This document shows, piece by piece, positions 36,263-44,789 of a stretch of DNA of 64,000 nucleotides; within the stretch, counting starts at the first letter, position 1, and every line of letters starts with the position of its first letter. This DNA comes from an uncultured Ilumatobacter sp. (GTDB lineage Bacteria; Actinomycetota; Acidimicrobiia; Acidimicrobiales; Ilumatobacteraceae): assembly GCA_938091165.1 (NCBI GenBank), contig CALKNK010000016.1:235099-299098 (forward strand), given 5' to 3'. The position numbers and the translations under genes are program-made. The notes beneath the pieces are model-generated. The model was not told the origin of the DNA. It worked only from the letters and a program-made list of their open reading frames with translations, and searched no databases.

Positions 36263-36520
36263 TCAGTCCGCGTGGGGCACCACGGCGACGGCCTTGCGGC
36301 CTCTGTGGTTACCAAACTCAACGACGCCGTCAGTCAACGCGAACAAGGAGTCATCCTTAGCTTTGCCTACGTTGTTGCCTGGATGAAACTTCGTGCCTCG
36401 CTGGCGAACGATGATGGCACCCGTGCGGATTTCAGATCCACCGAACACCTTCACGCCGAGTCGCTGTGCGTTGGAGTCACGGCCGTTCCGTGTGGAACCG
36501 CCACCCTTTGTCTTAGACAT
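36263..36520 (-). CDS. rpmA: 50S ribosomal protein L27
   Basis: An 85-residue L27 starting MSKTKGGGSTRNGRDSNAQRLG, the universally conserved tail that reaches the peptidyl-transferase centre. No N-terminal cleavage extension of the Firmicutes type is present. GTKFHPGNNVGKAKDDSLFAL follows. It begins six bases after rplU and ends just before a strong terminator. Confidence 0.98.
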   Translation of the reverse strand: MSKTKGGGSTRNGRDSNAQRLGVKVFGGSEIRTGAIIVRQRGTKFHPGNNVGKAKDDSLFALTDGVVEFGNHRGRKAVAVVPHAD

Positions 36521-36526
36521 GTGTGA

Positions 36527-36838
36527 TCAGCCCTTCTTGATGCTGGTGATCTCGACCACGTCATACTTTTGACGGTGGCCGTACCGACGATGGTTGTTGG
36601 TGCGGCGTTTGAAGGTGTATCCGTTGATTTTCGGGCCTGCAGCCCGACCAACGATCTTGCCCGTGACTGAAGCTCCTGCAAGCTCGTCAGCCGTGGCAAG
36701 AACAGTGTCGCCGTCGACAAGCATGACGGGAGTTAGCGACACGTCGCTACCCTCGTCTGCGCCGAGCAGTTCGAGCTGCACATGCTGGCCTTCGGCCACT
36801 TTTTCCTGCTTGCCGCCTGAGGCGATTACTGCGTACAT
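36527..36838 (-). CDS. rplU: 50S ribosomal protein L21
   Basis: A 103-residue L21: MYAVIASGGKQEKVAEGQHV at the start, GKIVGRAAGPKINGYTFKRRTNNHRRYGHRQ in the second half, and the final VVEITSIKKG. It is the first gene of the rplU-rpmA pair. The usual downstream obg is not in this window on this strand. Confidence 0.98.
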   Translation of the reverse strand: MYAVIASGGKQEKVAEGQHVQLELLGADEGSDVSLTPVMLVDGDTVLATADELAGASVTGKIVGRAAGPKINGYTFKRRTNNHRRYGHRQKYDVVEITSIKKG

Positions 36839-36910
36839 AGCGAAGAGTTATGCTAACGGCGCTGTTGCATTATTGCTCGCGCGCTAATCATCGAGATCTA
36901 TGGACCTCGG

Positions 36911-38182
36911 TCAGGACTCCTTGCCAACAACTTCCTCGGACTCCCGGGCGGCTCCGGCGAAGATCCCTTTCGCCATGAGCGAAGTCTCCCGCTTACGCCG
37001 GGCGCGATAGATGATCGCGCGCTGTCGGTGGATACCCCTATCGACAGGAGCAGCCCACCCGGCGAGATCAGCCAGATGGCATGCAAGCCGGAACTCTCCC
37101 TGTTCAGCGACGAACTGTGCTCGTTCGATCAGCCTTCCGGCGCCACCGGCTAGTTCAGCTAGTTCCGCTGCCAGCACGGCATCCGGGGCCGGCTTTAGGC
37201 GACTTGGTGCACCGTCCCACCAGCCGCCGAACTGCCGCCACACGCCGCGCACCACAAATTCCGGTTCATCGTAGAGCGGCCGTAGATAGGGCTTCGACAG
37301 TAAATCCTCTGGGATCGTGACCGAGTGCACGATGGTGTCGAGCACCTCGCCAGCATTCATCATGTCAATCACCTCGCGTACGATCAGTTCGAGCGCCGTG
37401 GCAATGTCATCGAGCACGCCAGCAATCCGTACCCGGCCCTCAATCGGCAACCCGTGCGCGGGAAGTAACAGTTCAGGTTTCTTGGCGATCATTTCCCGCA
37501 ATGCAGCAGCCCACTCGATCGGGAATCGCTGCACCTTCTGCGGGTTGCCAGCGTTCGGGAAGTTCCAAATAACGAAGTCGCCGACCGCCATCCACTTCTC
37601 CTCAGGCATCCAAGCCCACAAATGGTCGTCAGTCTCACCACGTGCATGATGCAGTTCGACCGTGCGCGACCCGATGCGAAGCGTGTCGCGGTCATCAACG
37701 ATGTGGTCGGGGCGCGCCGTGTTGCTTGGAATGAACTCGGGAAAGTCCCCCATTCCGAAGTCGCCTTTTACCCCACCAAATTGGCGGGCGTTGATCTGCA
37801 CGTTCCAGTCATTGGTCTCGACGTAACGCTCTAACCGGCGCTCAACGTTGCGGTGACCGACCACGGTCATGTTGCCGTACTCGGCACCAAATGCCACGCT
37901 GCCGCCGACGTGGTCGGCGTGGCCGTGGGTGTAGATGAGATGACTCACCGGTTGGGCGCTCCAGCTCTTGATGGCCTTGACCACCTTCTCGCCCGTCATC
38001 ATATGTGAGGCGTCGAAGGCGATCAGCCCGTCACCGGAGTCAACGACCACGCTGTGGCTAAAGCTCTCAACCACGGCGAGTCCGTCACCAATCTCGCTGA
38101 GTTCGTTGCTAGTTCGGTTGAAGGGTCGATCGGTCAACCCGTTATCAATAATCTCAGATGAGAGCGCTAGAAGGTCAGCCAT
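36911..38182 (-). CDS. MBL-fold hydrolase with alkyl-sulfatase-like dimerisation domain
   Basis: A 423-residue metallo-beta-lactamase-fold enzyme. The metal motif is THGHADHVGG near residue 85. Further ligands are likely in HHARGETDDHLW near 180 and LLPAHGLPIEG near 243. A helical domain from about 270 on (EVLDTIVHSVTIPEDLLSKPYLRPLYDEPEFVVRGVWRQFGGWWDGAPSRLKP) matches the dimerisation part of SdsA1-type alkyl sulfatases. It may hydrolyse alkyl sulfates or another ester; this is inferred from fold. It starts nine bases after the stop of the selenoprotein gene, so the two are probably one operon. Confidence 0.85.
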   Translation of the reverse strand: MADLLALSSEIIDNGLTDRPFNRTSNELSEIGDGLAVVESFSHSVVVDSGDGLIAFDASHMMTGEKVVKAIKSWSAQPVSHLIYTHGHADHVGGSVAFGAEYGNMTVVGHRNVERRLERYVETNDWNVQINARQFGGVKGDFGMGDFPEFIPSNTARPDHIVDDRDTLRIGSRTVELHHARGETDDHLWAWMPEEKWMAVGDFVIWNFPNAGNPQKVQRFPIEWAAALREMIAKKPELLLPAHGLPIEGRVRIAGVLDDIATALELIVREVIDMMNAGEVLDTIVHSVTIPEDLLSKPYLRPLYDEPEFVVRGVWRQFGGWWDGAPSRLKPAPDAVLAAELAELAGGAGRLIERAQFVAEQGEFRLACHLADLAGWAAPVDRGIHRQRAIIYRARRKRETSLMAKGIFAGAARESEEVVGKES

Positions 38183-38191
38183 GCACCAAAT

Positions 38192-38509
38192 CTAGGTACA
38201 GCAGTCATCCCCATCGAAACTCGGGGCGCCTGGAACGGACTCGAACTCGACCATCAACGTCTTGGTGAGTTTTCCCTTTACGGCAATCCGCATCATTGCC
38301 GCCATGCCAACGAGCTGCGGCGTTATCAAGATTCGAAGATCCCCATGACGCAACCGTCGATAAGGAGCCAGATTCTTGTTTTTGACGTTCGTGTCGACCG
38401 ACACTTCAGCTACTTTGCCTCAACCGACGGGGCGGATGAAGTCAATCGACATCGTGCCACCCTTTTTCTCCAAGACTTTGCGGGCGTCGTCGGTGATCTG
38501 GATCTCCAT
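38192..38509 (-). CDS. CC/Se-motif (HesB-like) selenoprotein, UGA = Sec at codon 30
   Basis: A 105-residue protein read through one in-frame UGA (38422-38420). Before it the frame gives MEIQITDDARKVLEKKGG and MSIDFIRPVG. After it come GKVAEVSVDTNVKNKN, then LRILITPQLVG and the final GDDCCT. The Sec lies where HesB/IscA-like and CC/Se-motif proteins have their first conserved Cys or CC pair, and the C-terminal CC matches the other metal/thiol site. A SECIS-like hairpin directly follows the UGA. Either half alone would lack the family fold. Conventional calling starts at GTG 38404 and loses the first 35 residues. GGAG lies just before the ATG, with short spacing. It sits between rne/rng and the metallo-hydrolase. 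Confidence 0.82.
38391..38422 (-). promoter_or_regulatory. Bacterial SECIS-like element in the CC/Se gene
   Basis: Starting 16 bases after the UGA, GUGUC-GGUC-GACAC forms a 5-bp stem with a GGUC apical loop. In E. coli fdhF the SelB-binding hairpin also has GGUC in its loop, about 19 bases after the UGA; here it begins at base 21. Loop identity and distance both fit a bSECIS. Confidence 0.75.
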
Positions 38510-38541
38510 ACTCCGATTTTAAAGCACTGAGCGCGACGACT

Positions 38542-40371
38542 TTATTCCAGCATTCGGTAGTCGACAACTACGCCGCGACCGTCGCAGTCGGAACAGGTTT
38601 CGCTGTACTCGGGGAGGAGGCCTTCACCGATCCGCTTTCGGGTCATCTCGACCAAGCCAAGCTCAGAGACATCAAAGACCTGCGACCGCGTCTTGTCTCG
38701 CGCCAGCGCATCGCGGAGCGCATCGACGACCTTGCCGCGATTCTCGCGAATCTCCATATCGATGAAGTCGATGACGATGATGCCACCAATGTCACGTAGC
38801 CGGAGTTGTTTGGCGACTTCGACCGCTGCCTCCATGTTGTTGTGGAAGACAGTTTCCTCAAGGTTTGACTTACCGACGTTCTTTCCTGTGTTGACGTCAA
38901 TCACGGTGAGCGCCTCGGTGCTCTCGATGATCAACGAGCCACCCGACGGCAGCCAGACCTTGCGGTCCAGAGCCTTGTGGACTTGTTCGTGTACGTGATG
39001 CCGTTCGAACAGCGAGAGCCCTTCTTTTTCTGGGCTGTAGTACTCGATGCGGTCGGCGAGGTCCGGATTGAACGCCGCCACGTAGCTGTGAACATCATGA
39101 TGCAACCGCTCGTCGTCGATGATGACACCGCGATAGTCAGCATTGAACTCTTCGCGAATGACACGTACGGCCAGCTCGGGCTCGCGGTACAGCAAGGTCG
39201 GTCGTTGTGCTTTGGCGGCCTTGCGTTCGATTTCCTCCCACTCGTTGAGCAGGATGGTCATGTCAGCTGTCAGTTCTTCTTCGGTCGCTGATTCTGCAGC
39301 GGTTCGAACAATGAGACCATGTTCTTCGGGCTTCACCCGGTCGAGAACCCCGCGCAGTCGTTTACGCACGTCGTCAGGCAGGCGCTTCGAAATGCCGTAC
39401 GTCTGAGAATTGGGAATCAGCACCACGAATCGACCAGGCAGCGAAATCTCCTGGGTGAGCCGGGCGCCTTTGTGCGCAATCGGGTTCTTCGTAACCTGGC
39501 AGAGAATGAGCTGCTTGTTCTTGAGGATGTCCTCAATTCGGGCGTTACTCCCCTTCTGCTCAATGTCCGCCGGGTCGTACTGCACGTCGCTGCGGTATAA
39601 CACCGCGTTTTTTGGGGTCGCGATGTCAACGAATGCCGCCTCCATACCGGGCAGCACGTTCTGCACTTTACCGACGTAGACGTTGCCGTGGATTTGTGCA
39701 ACATCGTCCGCTGGCCGGCTGACGTAGTGCTCGATCAGACTCCGCCCCTCGAGCACGGCCACTTGTGCCATCCCTGGGCGGGACTGCACGCACATGAAAT
39801 AGCGCCCAATCGGCTTGCCGTTTCGCTCACGCCCTCGGCGCTGTTCAAGCCACGCTTCGTCCAGCTGCTGGGTGCCGCCTTTCCCGCGACCGCCGCGACC
39901 GCCGCGACTCCTCTTGCGCTGGCCATCGCCCTGTTTACCGCCTTGCTTGACGCGCTGTTTGGCGCCCTTCTGCTGATGATTGCCATACTCTTCGTTGGAC
40001 CCAGAGTTACCGCCGCCGCCTTTGCCACGCCGATTGCGCTTCTTTTTAGGTGTCTCGTCCTCATTCCTGCCGTCTGGTTGCCGAGAAATTCCAGGCGGAG
40101 GCGACGATGGGATCGGCATCGTGTCGCCGATCTGGGGCTTGCGCACTAGGCCTCGTTCGGATGCCTCAACAGACGGTCGGCCTTCGCTCAGTCGCTCGGG
40201 GAACTCCACGTCGTTCTTGCGATTTGTAGCCGACTCGTTGGCTTCATCACCTGAAGGGCGTCGGTTCTGGCCGCCTCGTGATCCCCGTTTTCGCTGTTTG
40301 CCTTGCCCCCCTGGCTCTGCACCGTCTGAGCGGGTCTGAGCCACGTTCGTACCATCGTTGGTGTGATCCAT
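38542..40371 (-). CDS. Ribonuclease E/G family protein
   Basis: A 609-residue endoribonuclease for mRNA turnover and rRNA maturation. The first 190 residues are disordered and highly charged (Arg/Gly/Asn/Gln-rich, with RGGRGGRGKGG), as in actinobacterial RNase E. The catalytic part follows: the S1 domain GNVYVGKVQNVLPGMEAAFVDI near 225, the RNase H/DNase I-like core with VIDVNTGKNVG and GGIIVIDFIDM near 500-540, and the zinc link CSDCDGRG near 595. There is no long C-terminal degradosome scaffold, so length and end resemble RNase G while the N-terminal extension resembles actinobacterial RNase E. Confidence 0.92.
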   Translation of the reverse strand: MDHTNDGTNVAQTRSDGAEPGGQGKQRKRGSRGGQNRRPSGDEANESATNRKNDVEFPERLSEGRPSVEASERGLVRKPQIGDTMPIPSSPPPGISRQPDGRNEDETPKKKRNRRGKGGGGNSGSNEEYGNHQQKGAKQRVKQGGKQGDGQRKRSRGGRGGRGKGGTQQLDEAWLEQRRGRERNGKPIGRYFMCVQSRPGMAQVAVLEGRSLIEHYVSRPADDVAQIHGNVYVGKVQNVLPGMEAAFVDIATPKNAVLYRSDVQYDPADIEQKGSNARIEDILKNKQLILCQVTKNPIAHKGARLTQEISLPGRFVVLIPNSQTYGISKRLPDDVRKRLRGVLDRVKPEEHGLIVRTAAESATEEELTADMTILLNEWEEIERKAAKAQRPTLLYREPELAVRVIREEFNADYRGVIIDDERLHHDVHSYVAAFNPDLADRIEYYSPEKEGLSLFERHHVHEQVHKALDRKVWLPSGGSLIIESTEALTVIDVNTGKNVGKSNLEETVFHNNMEAAVEVAKQLRLRDIGGIIVIDFIDMEIRENRGKVVDALRDALARDKTRSQVFDVSELGLVEMTRKRIGEGLLPEYSETCSDCDGRGVVVDYRMLE

Positions 40372-40594
40372 CTTGAAGAAATCCCCTTCTGGAGAGAAGC
40401 CCGCAGGCGTTCTCGGGAGCGGGTACGCGCAGCGAGTATTGGTCGCGCTCGATCCCGGCGTATTCGAACTGTTGATTTGGTCCCGTTACCAAAGCGTCAA
40501 ATGCGGTTGTTCGGGCCATTTCATCAATCTACCGGAGCGCACACCCAAGCCAGGTGAGGGTCAGCTTGACGCGATTCGATTTTCGTCGACGAAA
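40372..40594 (-). other. Gap between rodA and rne/rng
   Basis: About 220 bases that must hold the rne/rng promoter or leader. An open frame from 40519 reads MARTTAFDALVTGPNQQFEY but overlaps the rne start out of frame and has no recognisable domain. E. coli rne has a long autoregulatory leader; whether this one does cannot be judged. Confidence 0.3.
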
Positions 40595-41749
40595 TCAACG
40601 CATCCGTCGCATATGCACGGACTGCACGAGACCAAACATTGCAAAGTAGACAATCAGGCCTGAGCCACCGTACGAAATGAAAGGCAGCGGCAGGCCCGTG
40701 ACCGGCATGATCTGCAATGTCATCCCAACGTTTTGGAAGATTTGCCAGAGCAACATGGTGAACACGCCAGCACAAATGTATGTTCCGAGGAGATCCCGCG
40801 ACAGGTGCGCAATCCGCCAGATGCGGATCAGCGCAACGCCGAGCAGCACCAGCATGGCTGCACAGCCGATGAGACCGAACTGCTCGCCGACAGCAGCGAA
40901 GGGGAAGTCAGCCCACATCACCGGAATGTCGCGTCCGTTTGTCAGCGGTCCCTGTAGCCAACCCTTGCCCCACAACCCGCCCGTGCCGATCGCACGCATT
41001 GCATTCTCGGCCTGATACGTGAAATCAGAGTCAATGCCGTCCGGGTTGATGAGCGCTTCAAGCCGTGTGATCTGGTATCGATCGACGAGTCGGCCAAAAA
41101 ACGCTGCCGCTACGGTTGCGACGGAGAGCACGGAAATCAACGCGATGTAACGCACCTTGGCGCCAGCGACAAGCAGAACACCCATCGCCATTGAAATGAT
41201 GACCGACGCCGACCCAAGGTCCGGTTGGAGGACGATAAGCACTGCGGGCACCCCAACGATCATCAGCCCGCCCAGGAAACGCGGGTACGACACCTCGTCG
41301 CTGCGCTCCTGGGCAAGATACGCGGCGAGCATCAGCAACGTGGTGAACTTGGCCATCTCAGCTGGTTGCACGTTGAATGGGCCGAGGTCGAATGAAATTC
41401 GATCTTGACCGCTCGCCACGCCGAGCAGGATCAGCAAAACGAGCACAACAAGCGTCAGTCCATACAAGAACGCAGCGCGCTCCTTCCAGCTTTCGTAATC
41501 GAAGGTCATCACCACCACCATCACTGCGATCGCAACAATGGTAAAAATGACCTGGCGCGTGGCATAGGCGTAGGGGTCGTCGACTATCCGCGTGCGCGAC
41601 GCCGAGAACACAACGAGGCAGCCTGAAAGAGTCAGAATCATCTGAACGGACATCAAGACCCAATCGATATTGCGGCTTGGGTCCGCTGGGCTGGCTCCGA
41701 TATTGCCGAGCCCCGAGTCGGGCTTGCGTGTCAGGAAAGAAGACGCCAT
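40595..41749 (-). CDS. rodA: Rod-shape peptidoglycan polymerase RodA (SEDS)
   Basis: A 384-residue SEDS glycosyltransferase with ten membrane helices that polymerises lipid II during elongation together with PBP2. Seen are IDWVLMSVQMILTLSGCLVVFSAS at the start, QPDLGSASVIISMAMGVLLVAG in the centre, and PVTGLPLPFISYGGSGLIVYFAMFGL at the C-terminus, the diagnostic SEDS end. It is the last gene of the mreB-mreC-mreD-mrdA-rodA unit and follows its partner PBP2. Confidence 0.96.
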   Translation of the reverse strand: MASSFLTRKPDSGLGNIGASPADPSRNIDWVLMSVQMILTLSGCLVVFSASRTRIVDDPYAYATRQVIFTIVAIAVMVVVMTFDYESWKERAAFLYGLTLVVLVLLILLGVASGQDRISFDLGPFNVQPAEMAKFTTLLMLAAYLAQERSDEVSYPRFLGGLMIVGVPAVLIVLQPDLGSASVIISMAMGVLLVAGAKVRYIALISVLSVATVAAAFFGRLVDRYQITRLEALINPDGIDSDFTYQAENAMRAIGTGGLWGKGWLQGPLTNGRDIPVMWADFPFAAVGEQFGLIGCAAMLVLLGVALIRIWRIAHLSRDLLGTYICAGVFTMLLWQIFQNVGMTLQIMPVTGLPLPFISYGGSGLIVYFAMFGLVQSVHMRRMR

Positions 41750-41798
41750 CGGGCAGTTCCTCTAATTGCTGTGATGCCCATGTGATCAGTCTTGCCGA

Positions 41799-44057
41799 TT
41801 ACGTCCGGCGCGAGAAGCAACTTGTGTCGGCGAGCTTTTTCGGTGTGGCCGGAAATGTTTGGTCAAGGTTGAGCGGCACCGAGACTTCGACTGAATCGGC
41901 CGGCGCAATCCCCGACATCTGGAGAAACATGCACTTGACAACCGGTCCGGCTGCGGTAGCCCCGTATCCGCTCTTTTCGAGGTACGCACTCACGGTGTAC
42001 GGCCGAGATGAGTCAATGCTGTACGCCGTGAACGCCGAGGAATCGTTCCATGGGAAGTTGTTCCGCCCTTGAGCCGTACCGGTCTTACCTGCGACCGGGA
42101 TGGCGCTGCTTGGGTAATCGAAAAAGAGCTTCTCTCCTGTTGCGCTGTGGTAGAAGTCGCTTGTGTTGCCACCGCCGGTCTGGACGACACGTCGCAGACC
42201 CCGGTCGATCTCATCGTGAATGTTGGCCGGCATCGGAATCTGGCGAATCACCTCGCCCTCGACGTTGGGTTCCTCAGCAAAGCGCGCCTCAGAGATGTCG
42301 ACGAAGCCCTGCACTGCGGCATCGGGCACTCCCGCTTCATAGACCGCCTTAATGATCTCTGGCTTCATTACGAACCCAAAGTTTGCAATGGTCGAGTAAC
42401 CCGTCGCTAGTTGCAGCGGTGTGGCGGACAGCAAGCCCTGTCCAATGGCTAGCTGCACGTTGTCTCCAGTGAAATAACCTTTCCCTTCGTCGTCACTGAT
42501 GACGCCTCGCCTGGCGTACTCCTCTTTCAGCTTTCGATCAGGCACCGTGCCGGCGTATTCGAACGGTAGGTCGATTCCAGTCCTCTCACCGAAGCCAAAC
42601 AGGCCGACCTGCCGCTGCAGCAGATCCTTCTGCTCGTTGTTCTCCATGATCAATTCACCCACGCGATAGAAAAACGCATCGCTCGAGACGGCGAGCGCTG
42701 TTTCGACGTCGACTGATCCGTAGACGCAAGGTTTCCCGTTGCCGCAGGTGGCGTTCTTATAGACACACCGAACGAGGCCGGATGCGCACTTATCGCTGTC
42801 AACGGACTGCATTCGGTACGTGCCCTCGTCCTTGTAGCGGTCGGTCGTGGACAAGAGACCTGTCGACAACGCTGCGTACGCAGTAAAGGGCTTGAAAGTC
42901 GATCCAAGGTTGTACCGCCCTTGGATCGCCCTATTGACGAGCGTTGATCGATCCGGATCGATTTTGACCGATTCGGGAATCACCTCACCATCGTCGTCAT
43001 ACTCGAGAGCTTTGATATCAGTGGCGTCGAAGATCTGTTCGAATTTTCCGCCACTGAGATCCGACTCAAACCAACGATTGTCAAAGGTCGGATACGAGGC
43101 CAGCGCAATTATGTGGCCGGTTTCCCAGTTCTGGACGACCACAGCACCCGCTGGCGCCTTGAAGGGCACCTCCTCTGGGTAGTACTCCTTGACATCAGTC
43201 TCTGCGTCCACCTCGTAGAACGCTCGTGTCTTGAACTCGTTCTCGCGATCGAGCGGGTTGCTCGCAGTGGCCTGTCTCCTAAGTTTGAGCTGCGTCTCTA
43301 GTACTTGCTCAGCGTATTGCTGTTGGTCAAGGTCGATCGTTAGTTGGATGTCTCGGCCGTTGACCGGAGGAACCCGCTCGACCTCACGGATTATGCGACT
43401 TGTGTTGTCGACTTCGTACTTGACGTAACCCGACACGCCGTGCAGTTCTCGTTCCATGCTCAACTCAATGCCGAATTGGCCAACTCGCTCACTTTGGGTG
43501 TAACCGTTGCTGACGTACAGGTCCTTGGTTTCAGCGGTGATAGCACCCATATAGCCGACGACATGACTTGCTAGCGGCGCGTATGGATAGGTCCGTGTTG
43601 ACGTCTCAACAATCTCCACGCCGGGAAGGTCTTCCACACGTTCTTTGATCGCGATGGCCGTTGCTTCGCTTAGCCCCTCGGCCACCGGCATTGGGAGCAA
43701 GGTGTCGGTTATCCCACGCTCGTAGCGTCGCTCCATGTCTTCAACGGCAACGTCGACCCAGCCTGAGAGTCTCCGAAATATCTCCTCTCGGTCACTGTCC
43801 CGACGAAGTAGCTCCCAGTCCACGGTGACCGCCAAAGATCGCTGATTGTCAGCGAGGATTCGGCCGTCGGCGTCGAAAATGCGACCGCGCTGGGGCAACA
43901 ACGCTCGGGTCCGAAGCTTGGTGGTGTCCACCTGCTCCTGAAGCGCATCGACTTCAACAGTTTGGAGGAACCAGAGGCGCGCTCCGACGAGCGAGAAGAG
44001 CAGAGTCCCAACGAGAGCGAGAACACCCAACCGCGCTGCGCGCTTATCTGCTGCCAT
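41799..44057 (-). CDS. mrdA: Penicillin-binding protein 2 (class B transpeptidase)
   Basis: A 752-residue class B PBP that cross-links elongation peptidoglycan. It has one N-terminal membrane helix (LGVLALVGTLLFSLVGARLWFL), a pedestal domain with LLPQRGRIFDADGRILADN near 54-71, and a transpeptidase domain. The catalytic SxxK is STFK at 386-389, the second motif is SSD at 458-460 (in place of the usual SxN), and KTG is at 658-660. An insertion with three Cys between SxxK and SSD (DKCASGLVRCVYKNATCGNG, plus a fourth Cys after it) could hold disulfides outside the membrane. The gene lies between mreD and rodA. Confidence 0.96.
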   Translation of the reverse strand: MAADKRAARLGVLALVGTLLFSLVGARLWFLQTVEVDALQEQVDTTKLRTRALLPQRGRIFDADGRILADNQRSLAVTVDWELLRRDSDREEIFRRLSGWVDVAVEDMERRYERGITDTLLPMPVAEGLSEATAIAIKERVEDLPGVEIVETSTRTYPYAPLASHVVGYMGAITAETKDLYVSNGYTQSERVGQFGIELSMERELHGVSGYVKYEVDNTSRIIREVERVPPVNGRDIQLTIDLDQQQYAEQVLETQLKLRRQATASNPLDRENEFKTRAFYEVDAETDVKEYYPEEVPFKAPAGAVVVQNWETGHIIALASYPTFDNRWFESDLSGGKFEQIFDATDIKALEYDDDGEVIPESVKIDPDRSTLVNRAIQGRYNLGSTFKPFTAYAALSTGLLSTTDRYKDEGTYRMQSVDSDKCASGLVRCVYKNATCGNGKPCVYGSVDVETALAVSSDAFFYRVGELIMENNEQKDLLQRQVGLFGFGERTGIDLPFEYAGTVPDRKLKEEYARRGVISDDEGKGYFTGDNVQLAIGQGLLSATPLQLATGYSTIANFGFVMKPEIIKAVYEAGVPDAAVQGFVDISEARFAEEPNVEGEVIRQIPMPANIHDEIDRGLRRVVQTGGGNTSDFYHSATGEKLFFDYPSSAIPVAGKTGTAQGRNNFPWNDSSAFTAYSIDSSRPYTVSAYLEKSGYGATAAGPVVKCMFLQMSGIAPADSVEVSVPLNLDQTFPATPKKLADTSCFSRRT

Positions 44058-44218
44058 TACGCCAGTGCGGCCTTCGCTGCAACGTCAAACGACCGCAGTC
44101 GTGCCAGACCTCGGTGCTCGTTCTTCACAGAACTGCAATGTAGCCGTGCGGAGTCGCCGGGCGAGCGCGGCATCCTCTGTTCATCAACATTGCGCCCGAG
44201 GGGGTTCCTCGCGGCACC

Positions 44219-44761
44219 TCATTGCAGTGTTGGCTCACGCGGCGGGGCGACCCACTCCGCGCTTCGGATTCGAAAGCACCACCGCGCCAACGGAACAAAC
44301 AGCGGTGAGACAACACCTGCGGCAATCGCTACAACGGGCACGATCAGCGTAAGGCGCGGCTCAAACGGGTCGCTCGCCCCAATGAACAGCCGAGTGACCG
44401 GCACCATTACCTCACCGACAGCTGCCCCCATCGTTGTGAAGAGCATCGCCAACCACCAGTGCGGCTCAGCAACGACAACGGCCAACAGGCCAGCAACAGT
44501 GCCGGCAAGCGTCATCGGGATCGCGGTCGAACCAATCGGCAGGCCTTCCAACATGTCGTACATCAAACCGAGGACAAAGCCGGCCATGGCCCCTCGCTCG
44601 GATCCCGCAGCGGCTCCTGCAGCAGCAGCAAGCGCCAGCACTACCTGGATGGTTACGCCTGCGATGGTGATCTCCACGAAGAGCGAACGTTGGAGGGCGA
44701 GCAACAGCATGCCAACCGGGATTAGCCGGACAACAGGGCCTTGCCAAATTGCCGCCAACAT
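44219..44761 (-). CDS. mreD: Rod-shape-determining protein MreD
   Basis: A 180-residue membrane protein with five or six helices (VVRLIPVGMLLLALQRSLFV, VQVVLALAAAAGAAAG region, FVLGLMYDMLEGLPIG). MreD sequences diverge strongly. The FVLGLMYDML...PIG segment and the position between mreC and mrdA make the call. It is a part of the elongasome that links MreBC to PBP2/RodA. Confidence 0.85.
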   Translation of the reverse strand: MLAAIWQGPVVRLIPVGMLLLALQRSLFVEITIAGVTIQVVLALAAAAGAAAGSERGAMAGFVLGLMYDMLEGLPIGSTAIPMTLAGTVAGLLAVVVAEPHWWLAMLFTTMGAAVGEVMVPVTRLFIGASDPFEPRLTLIVPVVAIAAGVVSPLFVPLARWCFRIRSAEWVAPPREPTLQ

Positions 44762-44789
44762 CAGCCCGCTCCGAGGCGGTCAGGTGATG

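Noticed and set aside
38192..38404. Stand-alone 70-residue gene starting at GTG
   Set aside because: It is the 3' part of the UGA-containing CC/Se gene; the frame continues upstream through TGA to ATG 38509, and the family N-terminus lies there.
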